20,417 nucleotides of DNA from contig LSSL01003283.1 in assembly GCA_001953115.1 (NCBI GenBank), positions 1-20,417 on the forward strand, in the 5' to 3' direction. The notes beneath the pieces were generated by a model, which was given only the letters and a program-made list of their open reading frames with translations, did not search any database and was not told the DNA's origin. Both the position numbers and the translations under genes were made by a program. Shown here piece by piece: positions 18,550 through 20,417 of this stretch (its first letter is position 1; each line of letters starts with the position of its first letter). The DNA is from Smittium mucronatum (lineage: Eukaryota; Kickxellomycota; Harpellomycetes; Harpellales; Legeriomycetaceae).

Positions 18550-20387
18550 TTTGCAGAAACAGCTTTATATTTTTCTCGGTTCAATTTTTAAAGAGAATTT
18601 TGGTTAAAAGTTAATTTCATAACATTTTATTTCTAAATTATTCTTTTTAAAAAAACTCTTGTTATTTAAAGTCCATGGATAAGTAATTATACAAAGTATA
18701 TTTTTTTATATACAAATAATAACTCTTTTTCAAATAACACTATTTCTTGCTGATATAAAAATAAATGAGGTATATAAATCGCCTATTCTAAAACTCCCAT
18801 AAACTAAATTTAATTAAATAAACTCCCTAAAAAAACACCTATTATGACTTTCATCCTCAAAATTCACACTAGCATATTTATTTTTTTAATTTTTTTTATA
18901 CATTCATTTGAATTAGCCAAAATAGGAAATCGACTAAATGTGATATAATTGGCTATTTTTTTGCGTGAATCGGAGTTTTAATTAAAAAATTGGCCTATAT
19001 ATTGCAATAATATATTTCTAATTATACCTTCTATAATCCTAAATAGGATATAATAAAATAAAACATTTTATTGTGATTTTTTTAGAGTTTTTTTGGAACA
19101 ATATATTTCATAAATATTTGTCGGTATGAGAGTTCTTTTTAAATATATGAATCCAAGTTGATAGTAACTAATAGGATATTTTTTAATCGAAAAAAGGAGA
19201 AATTTCTCAATTGCATAATAATTGAGAAAATTGTATTTTTATTTTCCAAAGCCCAATACTTGAAATTATAAAAAAAATAATACTTTTGTACAAAATTAAA
19301 AAATTTATACTTTTTAAAATCTCAATTACTATAAGCCATTAGTAGATTATAAAAAATATAAATGTAAAAAAAGAAATAATATTATAACTTTATTTTTATA
19401 CATAAATTTTGGGTATTAAATATATTTAAACAATGAAAATTATTTTTTGAGGCAATTTATATATGTTAAGAATCTGTAAATAAAAGTAATTTCTCAATAT
19501 TTTTATGTCTATTATTTTTTTTGTAATATAGATAAATTTTCATTTTTTGCCGAAAAAAACATATATATTACAGGAGAAAAATTAAAATTACTAAGCTTAT
19601 ACTTAAAGAGCTTCCTTATACTATTTATGCCATCCCTGATTTTTTAGGTAATTTCTTATTAAAAAAATATGTTTTAAACTAATTATCCAGATTTCTTAAT
19701 TAAATAATCTATATCTGTATTTAATAAATAAAAAAAAATATCATAAACTTTTTATTATTTAATTCGAAATCATTAAAAAGGATTTTTGCATTCCGATGAT
19801 TACAAATCCCAAAAAAATAATAAAAATATAAAAAAGCATTTATTGTACTAAAATTGACTCTTGATTTAAGATTTGGAAAAATGTTAGGCTTTCTTGATAC
19901 ACTTCGCTTTATTATATAAACAAACACTTTTATTGTCTTTTAAATAAAATTAAAAATTATAATTTTTAAAATGTTATCTTTTAATCATTATAAGATTTTT
20001 AAATTGGTAATTATATAATTTAAAAATTATAAAAAAACACTAAATAAAATAGCGAAAGATTATTTTTTTATTTCTCGAAATTCATGGCTTCAGAGTCTCA
20101 ATTTTATCCTTTCCTTTCCTTTTATTTTTTTTGGTAAAATTTTTTGGGTGCTAAAACCATATAAATATCAATATAATACTGTGTTTTGTATTTTTACTCT
20201 TTTAAAAGCAGTCGGCTCATTTAAATATTTTACATCATGTTAATTTAACCCCTCCTCCTCCAAATTATAAATTATATATATTTTTTAAAAATATATCTAG
20301 ATAAACCAAAATTCTACTAATTTTATACAAGTGCCCATAAACATAATATTTTTTTGTGCTTTTAAATTTAATTTAATTAAATAATTA
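18550..20387. other. AT desert to the right-hand repeat, no supported gene
   Basis: Extremely AT-rich, with long A and T runs. The minus-strand frame at 19721-19927 begins with GTG and is low-complexity. The only notable structure is the hairpin at 19203-19229. Confidence 0.55.
19203..19229. repeat. Perfect 10-bp inverted repeat with 7-nt loop
   Basis: TTTCTCAATT at 19203-19212 and AATTGAGAAA at 19220-19229 pair perfectly around GCATAAT. It is not followed by a T-run typical of polymerase III termination, and no gene is next to it, so its role is unknown. Confidence 0.7.
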
Positions 20388-20417
20388 CCCCTAAGAGTGA
20401 AATACCTTGCCGTGGTT
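20388..20417 (-). repeat. Right copy of the 30-bp inverted repeat, cut by the window edge
   Basis: CCCCTAAGAGTGAAAT at its inner end, then CTTGCCGTGGTT running to the last base of the window. It is the reverse complement of 367-396 with one mismatch. The element presumably continues beyond the window. TA precedes CCCCTAA here, but no matching TA follows the left copy. Confidence 0.75.

Noticed and set aside
19721..19927. Minus-strand 68-codon frame
   Set aside because: It has a GTG start and low complexity, with no recognisable motif.
397..20387. The whole interval as a Polinton/Maverick-like giant element because of the inverted end repeats
   Set aside because: No DNA polymerase B, retroviral-type integrase, packaging ATPase or capsid gene is present; the genes inside are ordinary fungal genes, and the repeats extend outward, not inward.

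Overview
The window looks like a piece of an AT-rich, intron-poor fungal nuclear genome, probably an early-diverging lineage. The evidence is three long single-exon genes with eukaryotic start contexts: one Sel1-repeat protein of the fungal Nif1/Dsf2 type, and two secreted proteinase K-like subtilases. They sit in long, extremely AT-rich spacers. An insect-gut fungus of the Kickxellomycotina (Smittium-like) would fit the AT content and protease expansion, but that is inference. There are no ribosome binding sites, operons, tRNAs, rRNAs or CRISPR arrays.

Layout. 1-396 is a compositionally distinct, GC-richer block full of small hairpins; its last 30 bases recur in inverted orientation at the very end of the window (20388-20417, 29 of 30 identical). 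397-6130 is an AT desert with microsatellites and a very faint possible copia-type fossil near 2.5 kb. 6137-7783 is a repeat-rich stretch: a decayed minisatellite, two interleaved inverted repeats bounded by TTAA or a near match (piggyBac-type non-autonomous element ends), and twin G-run/T-run motifs. 7784-9545 is unassigned spacer. 9546-10745 (+) is the Sel1 gene. 11317-12792 (-) and 15894-17345 (-) are tandem paralogous proteases, about 60-65% identical by eye over the catalytic domain, separated by a 3.1 kb spacer. 17.35-20.39 kb is AT desert again, broken by a GC-richer island at about 18.4-18.55 kb that reads like a coding fragment.

The two proteases probably act outside the cell: both have a signal peptide, an I9-like propeptide, a basic cleavage site and an intact Asp-His-Asn-Ser set. 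The Sel1 protein is predicted to be an intracellular scaffold with no evident functional tie to them; it is simply convergent with the first protease. I found no multi-gene novel system. The most unusual items are the interleaved inverted repeats, the inverted repeats at the window ends, the orphan coding-like island, and a shared departure from the subtilase serine signature.
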